DNA of 64,000 nt, taken from G963556115 sp963675945 (lineage in GTDB: Bacteria > Planctomycetota > SZUA-567). The stretch's first letter is position 1. Each line of letters opens with the position of its first letter. The notes under the pieces are model-generated. The model was not told the origin of the DNA. It did not search any database and worked only from the letters and a program-made list of their open reading frames with translations. Positions 43,793-52,482 of this stretch are shown here, in pieces. Both the position numbers and the translations under genes were made by a program. The DNA is taken from positions 806,001 through 870,000 of the forward strand of contig OY780932.1 in the NCBI GenBank assembly GCA_963675945.1, given 5' to 3'.

Positions 43793-44287
43793 ATGAACGA
43801 AACCATCAATTTAGAAGAACTGATCAAGATTGCGACCAATATCGAACTTGAAGGCCAAGCTTTCTACAATAAAGCTGCAGAACTTACTACCGACCCAGAT
43901 GCCAAGAAGCTCTTTACCGAACTGGCAGAATGGGAGAAAACACATTACCAGAGTTTTCAACGCCTTCTCGACGGGGTCGACAAGACGGAGTTTGAACAAA
44001 TAATTGATCTCCACAACGAAGCAGCACTCTATCTGCAGGCGGTACTCGGTGGAGACATCTTCAATCAAGCCGCAACCCCTGAAGAGCTCGCCGACAACAG
44101 CCCCCAAGGTCTGAACAATATCTTCCGCTTCGCTCTTGACCGAGAGAAAGATTCAATCATCTTCTACTCTTCTATCGAAAAGGTCTACGGCAATCAGGAT
44201 ATTAATCATAAAATTGATATTATAATTGGCGAAGAGATCAGCCATATCCGTTTTCTACACGACGCACGAAAGAAGTTATACACATAG
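43793..44287 (+). CDS. Rubrerythrin/ferritin-like diiron protein
   Basis: 164 residues forming a four-helix ferritin-like domain. The diiron pattern is seen as Glu in NIELEGQAFY, ExxH in EWEKTHYQ, Glu in LDREKDSIIFY and ExxH in GEEISHIRF. The rubredoxin-type FeS4 tail of classical rubrerythrin is missing, and a separate rubredoxin gene follows. Likely peroxide or oxygen detoxification. AGGAGG before the ATG is a very strong ribosome site, 26 bases after fprA. Confidence 0.9.
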   Translation: MNETINLEELIKIATNIELEGQAFYNKAAELTTDPDAKKLFTELAEWEKTHYQSFQRLLDGVDKTEFEQIIDLHNEAALYLQAVLGGDIFNQAATPEELADNSPQGLNNIFRFALDREKDSIIFYSSIEKVYGNQDINHKIDIIIGEEISHIRFLHDARKKLYT

Positions 44288-44364
44288 TCATGCAATACCC
44301 TTACATAGTGTAAGTTTGATTAAACCCTATTATTGAGTCATATTTGAGTAAAGGATGGTGTATT

Positions 44365-44523
44365 ATGCAAAAATATGTATGTAATGTATGTGGCTGGGAG
44401 TACGACCCTGAAGCCGGCCTACCTGATGACGGCATAGCTCCAGGAACAGCATTTGCAGATCTTCCCGATGATTTTGTCTGCCCTGTCTGCGGCGTAGGCA
44501 AAGATGAATTCTCAGAAGCCTGA
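44365..44523 (+). CDS. Rubredoxin
   Basis: 52 residues with the four iron-binding cysteines in two CxxCG pairs (CNVCGWEYDPEAG near the start and VCPVCGVGKDEF near the end), plus WEYDP and DLPDDFVCP typical of the family. Carries single electrons, most likely to the flavodiiron protein at 42576 and the ferritin-like protein at 43793. AAAGGATG lies upstream of the ATG. Third gene of the cluster. Confidence 0.95.
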   Translation: MQKYVCNVCGWEYDPEAGLPDDGIAPGTAFADLPDDFVCPVCGVGKDEFSEA

Positions 44524-44546
44524 GTATAAAATAACTGTATTGCTAA

Positions 44547-44591
44547 GAGGCATAATGATCCTGCAGATTCAGGATCATTATGCCTCTTTCT
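44547..44591. terminator. Bidirectional terminator built into the end of the U32 gene
   Basis: A perfect 17 bp stem (44547-44563 with 44570-44586; GAGGCATAATG/CATTATGCCTC core) around a 6-base loop, followed on + by TTTCTT. The right arm contains the last three codons and the TAA of the minus-strand U32 gene, so coding and termination share the same bases. Confidence 0.9.
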
Positions 44592-45828
44592 TCCCGCGTC
44601 CGCGGATAAACTCCTTACCTTTAATGCTTCTAAGCATCGCCCCCGCAGGCGGCGGCGCACCTTCAAAGTTTATCAGAGCATACTCAGCCGGACGGGCACA
44701 CTCCCAACTAGCGCCGGTGAGTGAGGTAACCTCCTTGATAATGATCTCACCTTCTCGCCAACCGGGGGCAATCCATTCCAGAGTATCACCGGATCGAAAA
44801 GGATTCTTCACAAATATCTTACCGTCCTCCTCAACGATACCAGCGAGTTCCCGGGTCATAGAATAGACATTTTCCGCCTGCAGGCGTGCCGGATCGTCCT
44901 CAGTATAACCAAAGGCAAATCCAGTATCATACGGTCTATGACTTACTGCATCCAACTCCTTCAGCCACCTCTCTTGAAAACAGAAATTCTCTGGATCTCT
45001 GGCATAAGCATCGAGTGCATCTCGGTATACCCGCGCCACAACCGCGACATAATACTCACTCTTCATCCTACCTTCAACCTTTATTGACGTGACTCCACTC
45101 GCTACCAACTCCGGAATATGCTCGATAAGGCAGAGATCCTTACTCCCCAGCATCACCGTCTCTCTACCGGTCTCATAAATTGGTATACTTTCATGCGGGC
45201 GAATTTCTTCGACCAATTGATACTCCCAACGACAAGCATGTTTGCACTGCCCCCGCGAGCCACTCTTTCCGGTCATAAACGCTGAGAGCAGACATCTTCC
45301 CGACACCGCCACACACATCGCTCCATGCACAAATACCTCTACCTCTATCCCAGCCTGCTCACGAATCTCTGCCGCATCCTTGAGGGTCGCCTCACGCGCC
45401 AGGATCACCCTCTCTGCCCCCCCGTCACGCCAGAAACACGCGCTTTCAGCATTGGCAACGCCCAGCTGGGTCGAAATATGTATAGGCAGATCCGGCCTCT
45501 CTTCCCGCGCCAGCCTGAATACCCCGGCATCACCAACGATAAGCGCATCAAGCTGTATCGCACGCATAGCTCGAAGCCACCCTCTTATCTCTGCAAGGTC
45601 AGAATTAAAAGCCATTATATTGAGCGCCGCATATATCCGTTTACCACGCGCATGCACATACGTAGCGGCTTCTGAAAACTGCTCGATCGTCAACGCCGCC
45701 CCATCAGGACGCATTGAGAATCCGGCAACACCGGCATATACCGCATCAGCGCCATAATCTATCGCCGCCTTGAGTTTTTGAGGAGTACCTGCTGGTAGGA
45801 GTAACTCAGGAATACTATTTAATACCAC
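44578..45828 (-). CDS. Peptidase U32-family protein, probable tRNA hydroxylation protein
   Basis: 416 residues. Seen: ELLLPAGTPQKLKAAIDYGADAV as start (N-terminal barrel), AALNIM, HISTQLGVAN, the U32 signature EVFVHGAMCVAVSGRC and FM(T/S)GKSGSRGQCKHACRW, and SKDLCLIEHIPEL. Length and motifs fit the TrhP/RlhA group, which uses prephenate to hydroxylate RNA (tRNA U34 or 23S rRNA) and is not a true protease. Start is GTG with AAGGA six bases upstream. It overlaps the CheY-like gene's end by 14 bases. Confidence 0.88.
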   Translation of the reverse strand: MVLNSIPELLLPAGTPQKLKAAIDYGADAVYAGVAGFSMRPDGAALTIEQFSEAATYVHARGKRIYAALNIMAFNSDLAEIRGWLRAMRAIQLDALIVGDAGVFRLAREERPDLPIHISTQLGVANAESACFWRDGGAERVILAREATLKDAAEIREQAGIEVEVFVHGAMCVAVSGRCLLSAFMTGKSGSRGQCKHACRWEYQLVEEIRPHESIPIYETGRETVMLGSKDLCLIEHIPELVASGVTSIKVEGRMKSEYYVAVVARVYRDALDAYARDPENFCFQERWLKELDAVSHRPYDTGFAFGYTEDDPARLQAENVYSMTRELAGIVEEDGKIFVKNPFRSGDTLEWIAPGWREGEIIIKEVTSLTGASWECARPAEYALINFEGAPPPAGAMLRSIKGKEFIRGRGKKEA

Positions 45829-46228
45829 TCTTCTTCCTTTTATTATCGATTTTTTTCTTGGCTAGATCCTTACATACCTGGATGAACAACTCTCGATCCT
45901 CGATAGGCTTGGTAAAGAAAGCGGAGGCGCCGCTGGTATAAGCCTTGCCGGGATCTATTTCCGAGAATCCCGTAATCAATACGATCTCGGCATCATAGTC
46001 ATACTCCATAATCTTCTGCATCGCTTTTATACCATCCATACCCGGCATGTTCTCATCCATAATCACCACATCAGGATCAAGCATACGATACTTTTCTACC
46101 GCATCCAGACCAGAATTTGCCAATCCTTTAACAATAAAGTTACTCTCGGCAAAGATCTGATAGAGATACTGCTGAATAAAGGTTGAATCATCTGCAATCA
46201 ATACAGAAAATGTCTTAGTATCTTTCAT
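45815..46228 (-). CDS. CheY-like single-domain response regulator
   Basis: 137 residues. Receiver only: acidic pair in LIADDST, phospho-acceptor Asp in VVIMDENMPGMDG, Thr in VLITGFSE, Lys in FFTKPIED. A basic C-terminal tail (KKKIDNKRKK) is added. No DNA-binding or enzyme output domain, so it acts by binding a partner such as a kinase or motor. Overlaps the U32 gene, so the pair is co-translated; the functional link is unclear. Confidence 0.9.
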   Translation of the reverse strand: MKDTKTFSVLIADDSTFIQQYLYQIFAESNFIVKGLANSGLDAVEKYRMLDPDVVIMDENMPGMDGIKAMQKIMEYDYDAEIVLITGFSEIDPGKAYTSGASAFFTKPIEDRELFIQVCKDLAKKKIDNKRKKSGIK

Positions 46229-46595
46229 AAAATTCCTTCTTATCGATAGTCAATAATCTACATATAGTATTGCTATCAATAATTACGTTACAGCCCTCCA
46301 GCGCTTATAATTAATATTTCCCGCTAATCACCTAAATACTATAATACACTTTTACTCCAAATGATCAATATATTAAATAGTATACACCTATTGAAATCAG
46401 GCATAAATCTAAAAACAACCTATTTTTTATTATAATTATAGAACTAAAAAGAAGCCATAATCAGCGGTAAAAAACCTTGGTTAATCACCTGAGATAACGA
46501 ATATCTAATAATTTCTTAAAAAAACATCTTGATTTATTCTGCTTTTTAACTAAATTATTATCTCACAAGTTACACATCAGTGATTACACAAGACT
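46229..46595. other. Intergenic region, no gene seen
   Basis: Very AT-rich. It should carry the promoter of the CheY-like gene on the minus strand and of the tRNA on the plus strand (weak TTGATT near 46532 with AATTAT ~17 bases on). No reading frame or strong hairpin. Confidence 0.35.
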
Positions 46596-46673
46596 CGGGG
46601 AGTGGCGCAGCTTGGCTAGCGCGGCTGCTTTGGGAGCAGCAGGCCGCAGGTTCAAATCCTGTCTCCCCGACCA
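46596..46673 (+). tRNA. tRNA-Pro (anticodon TGG)
   Basis: The cloverleaf can be drawn by eye: acceptor CGGGGAG/CTCCCCG, D arm GCGC/GCGC, anticodon stem GCTGC/GCAGC with loop TTTGGGA (anticodon TGG), T arm GCAGG/CCTGT with loop TTCAAAT, discriminator A and an encoded CCA. Wobble U34 would read all four Pro codons, if suitably modified. Confidence 0.97.
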
Positions 46674-47130
46674 TCTTTTAAAAACTCCATCTCTCATTAC
46701 CTAGTCATTTCCCAATATCAGTATTATCTAGCACCAATCTAAGATCTCCAGGTAACCTCTAATACCGACATATTTACGACTTATTATATCCTAACTCTCC
46801 AAACCCCCTAGCAATATCTTCGGTAAATTACCATTATCATTTAACTCATATTTTTTATTTACAAATACTGAAGATCAGCTCAACCCGCATCTCTCCTCCC
46901 CCCCCACAGCACCCAAGGTGAAAATTCATTCAAACAAGCTATCACCCAATTCACCAGAATCTAGCGACAAATTACTATCTACCAGAAACTCAGTTTGCAA
47001 TCCGTATATTAATATCAAACTTAATAAAACTACAACCGCAATATCCTCCTTCACAACTACTATAATTGCCCCCTTATAATCTTGCTGTCAATTGCCGATA
47101 AAAAACACTATATAAAATATATAAAAACAC
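46674..47130. other. Intergenic region, no gene seen
   Basis: AT-rich region between the tRNA and the efflux promoter. A run of eight C lies near 46899-46906. No reading frame or clear terminator was found. Confidence 0.35.
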
Positions 47131-47188
47131 TTGCTTACATACGCCAATGAATGTATAATCCAATTTACATACACTAATGCATGTAAAG
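47131..47188 (+). promoter_or_regulatory. Efflux-operon promoter with two TetR/AcrR-type operators
   Basis: Promoter TTGCTT (47131-47136), 17 bases, TATAAT (47154-47159). Operator 1, TTACATACGCC and AATGAATGTATAA (47135-47158), lies inside the promoter. Operator 2, TTACATACACT and AATGCATGTAAAG (47165-47188), covers the transcription start region, 30 bases further on. Both resemble the known AcrR operator pattern TACATAC-GTATGTA. The gene 51689 encodes the likely repressor. Confidence 0.82.
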
Positions 47189-47195
47189 GTGCGCT

Positions 47196-48476
47196 ATGAA
47201 ACTCACGATTTTCAAACACAACTGGTGGTTTTTAGGAGCAATCTGCCTTATTCTTTTTATTGGATATATCCTAACTTGGAATACGCAAAAATCTAGACCC
47301 AAAACAATGATCCAGGAAAAGTGTCACCAGGTTGAATACACCAAGATACAAAGACGTTCCATCACCCAGCAAACATACTGCCGAGGCAGCATACAGTCTA
47401 TTCGCCATGTCTCGCTCCAATTTGAAATTTCCGGTAAAATAGCCAAAATAGGCCTTGATGAAGCAGGCAATCTACTCACTCCCGGCAAAGCAGTACAAGG
47501 CCCACATAATGAAGAACCAGGCCAGTTACTAGCTGCTCTTGATGCTAGAGAGCAAGTGAGCTTGCTTGAACAAGCGCAAGCAGAATTATACAGAGCCAAA
47601 GGTGAGTTAAAGGAAAGCGAAAATGCTATCAAAAGAGCACAGAGTGAATTAAATTATACGCAGATAACCTTCCAGCGTTTGCAACAGTTGCACCAGAATC
47701 ACATAAATTCAAAACGCACTCTGGATGAAGCAAAACACAATTTGAATATTGCTCTGGCTAATCTTGACGAAGCGACAGAGCATAAAAACACACTTAACAA
47801 TCAAGTAAGGATATATACACAAAAAGTTAGTCAAGCTCGTTTAAATCTGGAACGCTGCGTCCTCAGGGCTCCGTTCAGCGGTATCATTGCAGATTTCAAA
47901 GTTCAATTAGGAGCTTATATCCAGCCTGAAGAGATTGGTATTACCACCGAAGCGAAACCAGTTCATTCAACTCAAATTACTCTTATTGATCCTTCAGCAT
48001 ATGAAGTAATATCCGAGCTTTCCGTACATAAGGCTGAGCAGATTCACCCAGGAGCCAAAGCCACAATAAAACTGATGAACCGTCATCAACCAGTAATATT
48101 TGACGGTTATGTCACTTCCATTTCTCCAATATTATCAACCAAAACTAAGATGGTTCAAGTGCGCATACACTGCACTCCCAAAGGCGCAACCATCTTTGAC
48201 GGAGAAAATGTAGCCATAGCTATTGACACCAAGCACCTTGACACTGCCTCCGTACTCCCACGGAGTTCATTATTGTATGAAGACGGTTTGCCCTACTGCT
48301 TTGTGATTGCTGACTCTGGTAAAACACAGAAGATATTTCCGACGCTCGGTATAGCTGATGACAACTGGATTCAAGTCCTTGCTGGAATTGCCATGGATGC
48401 TCGCATCGCGACCAAAGGTAAAGAGCGCCTGCGCAACGGTATATCGGTAATGATTATTAATGAAAGCACTCCATGA
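47196..48476 (+). CDS. RND efflux periplasmic adaptor (HlyD family)
   Basis: 426 residues. N-terminal membrane anchor ~10-27 (WWFLGAICLILFIGYIL). Lipoyl-type half motif around IQSIRHVSLQFEISG, then a long alpha-helical hairpin (~115-215; EQAQAELYRAKGELKE), the second lipoyl half RAPFSGIIADF, and the beta-barrel region. It bridges the pump to an outer-membrane channel. AAAGG lies before the ATG. It overlaps the pump gene by 4 bases (ATGA). The anchor replaces the lipoprotein signal of AcrA. Confidence 0.9.
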   Translation: MKLTIFKHNWWFLGAICLILFIGYILTWNTQKSRPKTMIQEKCHQVEYTKIQRRSITQQTYCRGSIQSIRHVSLQFEISGKIAKIGLDEAGNLLTPGKAVQGPHNEEPGQLLAALDAREQVSLLEQAQAELYRAKGELKESENAIKRAQSELNYTQITFQRLQQLHQNHINSKRTLDEAKHNLNIALANLDEATEHKNTLNNQVRIYTQKVSQARLNLERCVLRAPFSGIIADFKVQLGAYIQPEEIGITTEAKPVHSTQITLIDPSAYEVISELSVHKAEQIHPGAKATIKLMNRHQPVIFDGYVTSISPILSTKTKMVQVRIHCTPKGATIFDGENVAIAIDTKHLDTASVLPRSSLLYEDGLPYCFVIADSGKTQKIFPTLGIADDNWIQVLAGIAMDARIATKGKERLRNGISVMIINESTP

Positions 48477-51400
48477 ATAACCACCGACATCCATTACCTT
48501 TTCCTGAAGAAACATGTGCCCCACCACGATGGTTTCATTGGCTCTTTAGCAATACCGTACCCGCAATAATCTGGATACTGTCGGCAATTTATTTCGGCTT
48601 TTGGGGTTACTCCGAGATGACTAAAGAAGACCTACCCGATATTGCAATTCCTCAAGCTCTAATCGTAACAAAATGGAACGGTGCAAATGCTTCCCAGATT
48701 GAAAAAGAAATAACCAAGCCTCTGGAACAAGAGCTCCGTGGCTTAAAGCATTTACGCCGTTACCGTAGCAGTTCTACCGACGCCATAAGCTTTATCGCCG
48801 TTGAATTCACCGCGAACTCCCCACTAGTTGAATCCATGCAGACGCTGAGAGATTGTGTCGCCCAAGCACAAGGGCTCTTTCCCAAAGATGCTGAACGTTC
48901 GACTATTGAGCAGATCTCAGTACGTGACCTGCCCATCTCCATATACGCACTATATGGAGATTTAAATGAATATGATATCAACCGGACAGCAAAAGATATA
49001 AAACGCAAATTAGAACAAATATCCGGAATTAAAAAAGTACTTAGCGCAGGCAATAGAGAACAATGTGTCCGTATAGATCTTTATCCTGAACGACTAGCCC
49101 TGCATGGAGTATCTGCGAGTAAGGTAGAATCAATCATTCATGATCATAATCAAGACTTCCCATTAGGCCAATATAATCAACCAGCAGAACCCAGGGATCT
49201 CAAACTGCAAGGGTCATTCACAAATCTAACCGACATCGGCGACTTACCAATACAAATTACCCAAAATGGGAACCCACTTCCATTACACGCTGTTGCAGAT
49301 ATCTCCCTCCAACTGTCAAAGGAGATAACACGTACTGCAGTCAATTATCACGGCGGAGAATTTCATCCTGCCGTAGTCTTATCATTATACAAAATGCCCG
49401 GCAAGGATACGTGCAAACTTGTCAATACGGTTAAAACTACCTTTGCAACTATGCAGAAGCAGACCGACTGGCCAGAAAAATTACAATATCTATTACTAGC
49501 TGATGACTCCGCAGTAATCGCTGAACAGTTGACCAAATCATTCTCCAGCGGCTGGCAAGCGATGTTAATAGTTTTCATTGTACTTATGTTTATGCTGACC
49601 TGGAAAGAAGCATTGATTGCAGCTTGCTGTATCCCACTAACAATTCTCTGCGCAATCGGCATTCTATGGTTTCTCGGTTATACATTCAATCAATTCGTCA
49701 TTATAGGGATAATCCTTGCCTTAGGTCTACTCGTTGATGATTTTATTTTAATCATGGAAGGGATGCACGAATATACTTATATACACCGACAAACATTCGA
49801 GCAAGCAGCATGGAACACCCTTAAGCATTTCGCCATACCCTCGCTGTCTGGTTCGTGTACCACTATCCTCGTCATGCTGCCAATAGCGGCCATAGGCGGT
49901 ATTGACGGCAAATTTATCCGCATCATTCCAATAACCGCTACGATCTGCTTAATACTCAGTTATATATTCTCAATTGTCATCTCAATCCCGCTATCACGTA
50001 TTCTGCTGAAACCTGGAGTTCAACCATCATCCTCAAATAGCCTCGGAAGAATAGATCAAATCACGCAGCGCCTAGAAAAAAGTCTGACTGAATTTCTTAA
50101 AAAGTATATCTTGCACTCAAAAACTTACGCTATTAAGCTAATAATACTTATCCTTACGCTATTTGCAGCAGGCATAATAATACTATATTCACTACCACAA
50201 ATATTATATCCTAAAGAAGACGGTCGCACCCTGGGTATTACCTTAGAAATGCCCACGGGTACAACCTTGGATGAAGCAGAAGTTGTTTCTGGAAGAATAA
50301 GCTGCGTACTCCAGAAATTCCCTATTTTCCAAAGTATTGTCCGGGTAACCGGCGCACATGATTCATATTCAACAGCAACCATCAGTGAAATGCTATGCGA
50401 AAATTCCTCACCAAATTTTATAGGCTTCTCCTGTCTTATGCAGCCTGAGCATGAACGAGACAAACTAACATACGAATATGTCCCAGCCTTACGTCAAGAG
50501 ATCCAGAAGATACTTGATACGTTACCGGGAACCAGCCTAAGAATCACCCCGGAAATAGGTGGCAGTACTGCGGATGATCCAATTCAGATTGAAATTACCG
50601 GAACAAACTTACTTTCGCTTCGGAATATTGCCTATAATATAGAAGATTTATTACACAAAATTCCTGGAATCACCGATATACGTAATAGTCTTGGGCAAAT
50701 TAGAACGGCGGGCTGTTACATACCACAACGTAACAACTTGCTTCTTCATGAGATTAGCGAAAGAGAGATGGTAAATCAGATACGGCCATTTTCCGGTTAC
50801 AACAAAGTCGGCAAATTACACAAAGATAAGCGTGACCACGACCTTGATATTTTCTTAGGCAGTAACTGGCTCGGACGTAAAGAGGCCTATGCCGGACCGG
50901 TTTCACCAGAACAATTGGCCTTTATCAGCATTATACGTTACGACGGGGAAGCGATTCCACTTGATGCTTTAGCCGATTTCAAGATAACAGAAAGCCCAAA
51001 AGCGTTAATTCATTACAATGGTCAACCAAGCGTAACGCTCAAGGCCAAGGTTGACGGAGTGACTTTAAATGAAGTTTTGCAGCAACTCAGTCCTGCACTA
51101 GATAGAATGAAATTAGCCTGGCCGGCCGGTACCACATATATTTTCGCTGGCGAAGCGGAACAAGCGCAAGAAACCTACGCCTCAGTCGGGCGCATATTCT
51201 TACTATCGTTATTTCTCGTCTATGCCATACTTGCGCTCTTATTCAACTCCCTGCGCCAGCCTGGGTTAATCTTATTATCAGTAATATTCGGTCTAACCGG
51301 TGTCTTCTGGGGATTCAGACTACTCGGTTTACCACTGTCATTTACCGCAGCTATTGGTATTGTATCACTTATCGGTATCAACGTAAATGACGCAATTGTA

Positions 51401-51676
51401 CTAGTTGACACCATGAACCATTATCTACAGCAAGGCATGCCTGTCTATAAGGCAGCAGCCTCAGGCACGGCGAATCGTTTGCGCCCAATTATATGCACAA
51501 CAGTTACCACCATAGCCGGATTAATCCCCCTCGCCATCTCTGATCCAGGCTGGAAGCCGCTTTGCCTAGCAATAATCTGCGGTGAAATCGTCTCAACCGG
51601 CATGTGCCTGATTATAATCCCCTGCTCCTACCTGTTACTAACTCCAGAACCCCATAACGACCCTAAACAGACTTGA
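48473..51676 (+). CDS. RND efflux pump, inner-membrane transporter
   Basis: 1,067 residues, the AcrB/MexB-fold superfamily size. TM1 near 24-44, then a large periplasmic loop. Central TM segments begin near 360 (WQAMLIVFIVLMFMLTW) and a second half repeats the layout, with ~12 TM helices. The conserved LGLLVDDFILIMEGMHE (TM4) carries the two Asp typical of proton relay. A matching segment in the second half is INVNDAIVLVDTMN. Substrate unknown. Divergent from classical AcrB (only short shared motifs), closer to the broad 'efflux RND' group. Confidence 0.92.
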   Translation: MNNHRHPLPFPEETCAPPRWFHWLFSNTVPAIIWILSAIYFGFWGYSEMTKEDLPDIAIPQALIVTKWNGANASQIEKEITKPLEQELRGLKHLRRYRSSSTDAISFIAVEFTANSPLVESMQTLRDCVAQAQGLFPKDAERSTIEQISVRDLPISIYALYGDLNEYDINRTAKDIKRKLEQISGIKKVLSAGNREQCVRIDLYPERLALHGVSASKVESIIHDHNQDFPLGQYNQPAEPRDLKLQGSFTNLTDIGDLPIQITQNGNPLPLHAVADISLQLSKEITRTAVNYHGGEFHPAVVLSLYKMPGKDTCKLVNTVKTTFATMQKQTDWPEKLQYLLLADDSAVIAEQLTKSFSSGWQAMLIVFIVLMFMLTWKEALIAACCIPLTILCAIGILWFLGYTFNQFVIIGIILALGLLVDDFILIMEGMHEYTYIHRQTFEQAAWNTLKHFAIPSLSGSCTTILVMLPIAAIGGIDGKFIRIIPITATICLILSYIFSIVISIPLSRILLKPGVQPSSSNSLGRIDQITQRLEKSLTEFLKKYILHSKTYAIKLIILILTLFAAGIIILYSLPQILYPKEDGRTLGITLEMPTGTTLDEAEVVSGRISCVLQKFPIFQSIVRVTGAHDSYSTATISEMLCENSSPNFIGFSCLMQPEHERDKLTYEYVPALRQEIQKILDTLPGTSLRITPEIGGSTADDPIQIEITGTNLLSLRNIAYNIEDLLHKIPGITDIRNSLGQIRTAGCYIPQRNNLLLHEISEREMVNQIRPFSGYNKVGKLHKDKRDHDLDIFLGSNWLGRKEAYAGPVSPEQLAFISIIRYDGEAIPLDALADFKITESPKALIHYNGQPSVTLKAKVDGVTLNEVLQQLSPALDRMKLAWPAGTTYIFAGEAEQAQETYASVGRIFLLSLFLVYAILALLFNSLRQPGLILLSVIFGLTGVFWGFRLLGLPLSFTAAIGIVSLIGINVNDAIVLVDTMNHYLQQGMPVYKAAASGTANRLRPIICTTVTTIAGLIPLAISDPGWKPLCLAIICGEIVSTGMCLIIIPCSYLLLTPEPHNDPKQT

Positions 51677-51688
51677 GAGGAAATTACC

Positions 51689-52300
51689 ATGCCCCGAAGA
51701 ACCAAAGAAGAAGCCGAACAAACGAAAAAACAACTGCTCCACGCAGCACTAAATGAGTTTTATGAGCATGGATTTGCTAATACAACCCTGAACAAAATAG
51801 CCGAGCGCGCACAAGTAACGCGTGGCGCTATCTATTGGCATTTTAAAAATAAAGCTGACATATTTCTTGCACTTGCCGAAGAGATGGACAAGCAAGCGGG
51901 AATGGATTTACAATCACTCCTTTCACAACGCGCAAAATCACTTAGCGATATCCTTAAATTAGCCCGACAATATCTGAGCGTATTTGAAGATAACACTCAA
52001 TTCAGGAAATTTCACGAATTAATCTATTACCGCACTGAATGGACAGAAGAACTAAAACCTTTACAACAAAAATATCTGCAGGAGAGTCGCTGGTTAAGCC
52101 ACAGTTTGACAAAGGATTTCAAAGCTCTGAAAAAAAGCGGCGCCATCAATTCCAGCATCAATCCCCAAAAAGCCGCATTAGCAACCTGGGCCATGCTTGA
52201 CGGACTTATTAGCTCATGGCTCTTTGACCCAGACAGTTTTTCCATAAAACAAGATGGCTGGAAAATGCTTGAGCTACTGCTTGAGGGCTTAAAGCCATAG
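51689..52300 (+). CDS. TetR/AcrR-family transcriptional repressor
   Basis: 203 residues. N-terminal HTH (~10-60) with NTTLNKIAERAQVTRGAIYWHFKN, the TetR signature. The C-terminal ligand domain is helical with AcrR-like AMLDGLISSWLFDPDSF. GAGAGGAAA lies before the ATG, 12 bases after the pump stop, so it is the third gene of the operon. Likely binds the two operators at 47135-47188 and releases them on drug binding, giving autoregulation. Confidence 0.92.
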   Translation: MPRRTKEEAEQTKKQLLHAALNEFYEHGFANTTLNKIAERAQVTRGAIYWHFKNKADIFLALAEEMDKQAGMDLQSLLSQRAKSLSDILKLARQYLSVFEDNTQFRKFHELIYYRTEWTEELKPLQQKYLQESRWLSHSLTKDFKALKKSGAINSSINPQKAALATWAMLDGLISSWLFDPDSFSIKQDGWKMLELLLEGLKP

Positions 52301-52482
52301 ATTCATCACATAATAAAAAAACCAGTGCTAATACTACTGACAAAATCTGATTAAAGACATGACAAAACGCGTATCTCCACACTAAGACAACAAAGCTCTT
52401 TCTAGAATCAACAAGGACACAAATTAGCTACTCGCAAGACAGTCAATACAAGATACTTGAAACAAATACAAATGAAGACTGA

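Noticed and set aside
47101..47195. Efflux operators as a mobile-element end
   Set aside because: The palindromes are tied to a promoter and match the AcrR operator pattern, with no duplication or transposase beside them.
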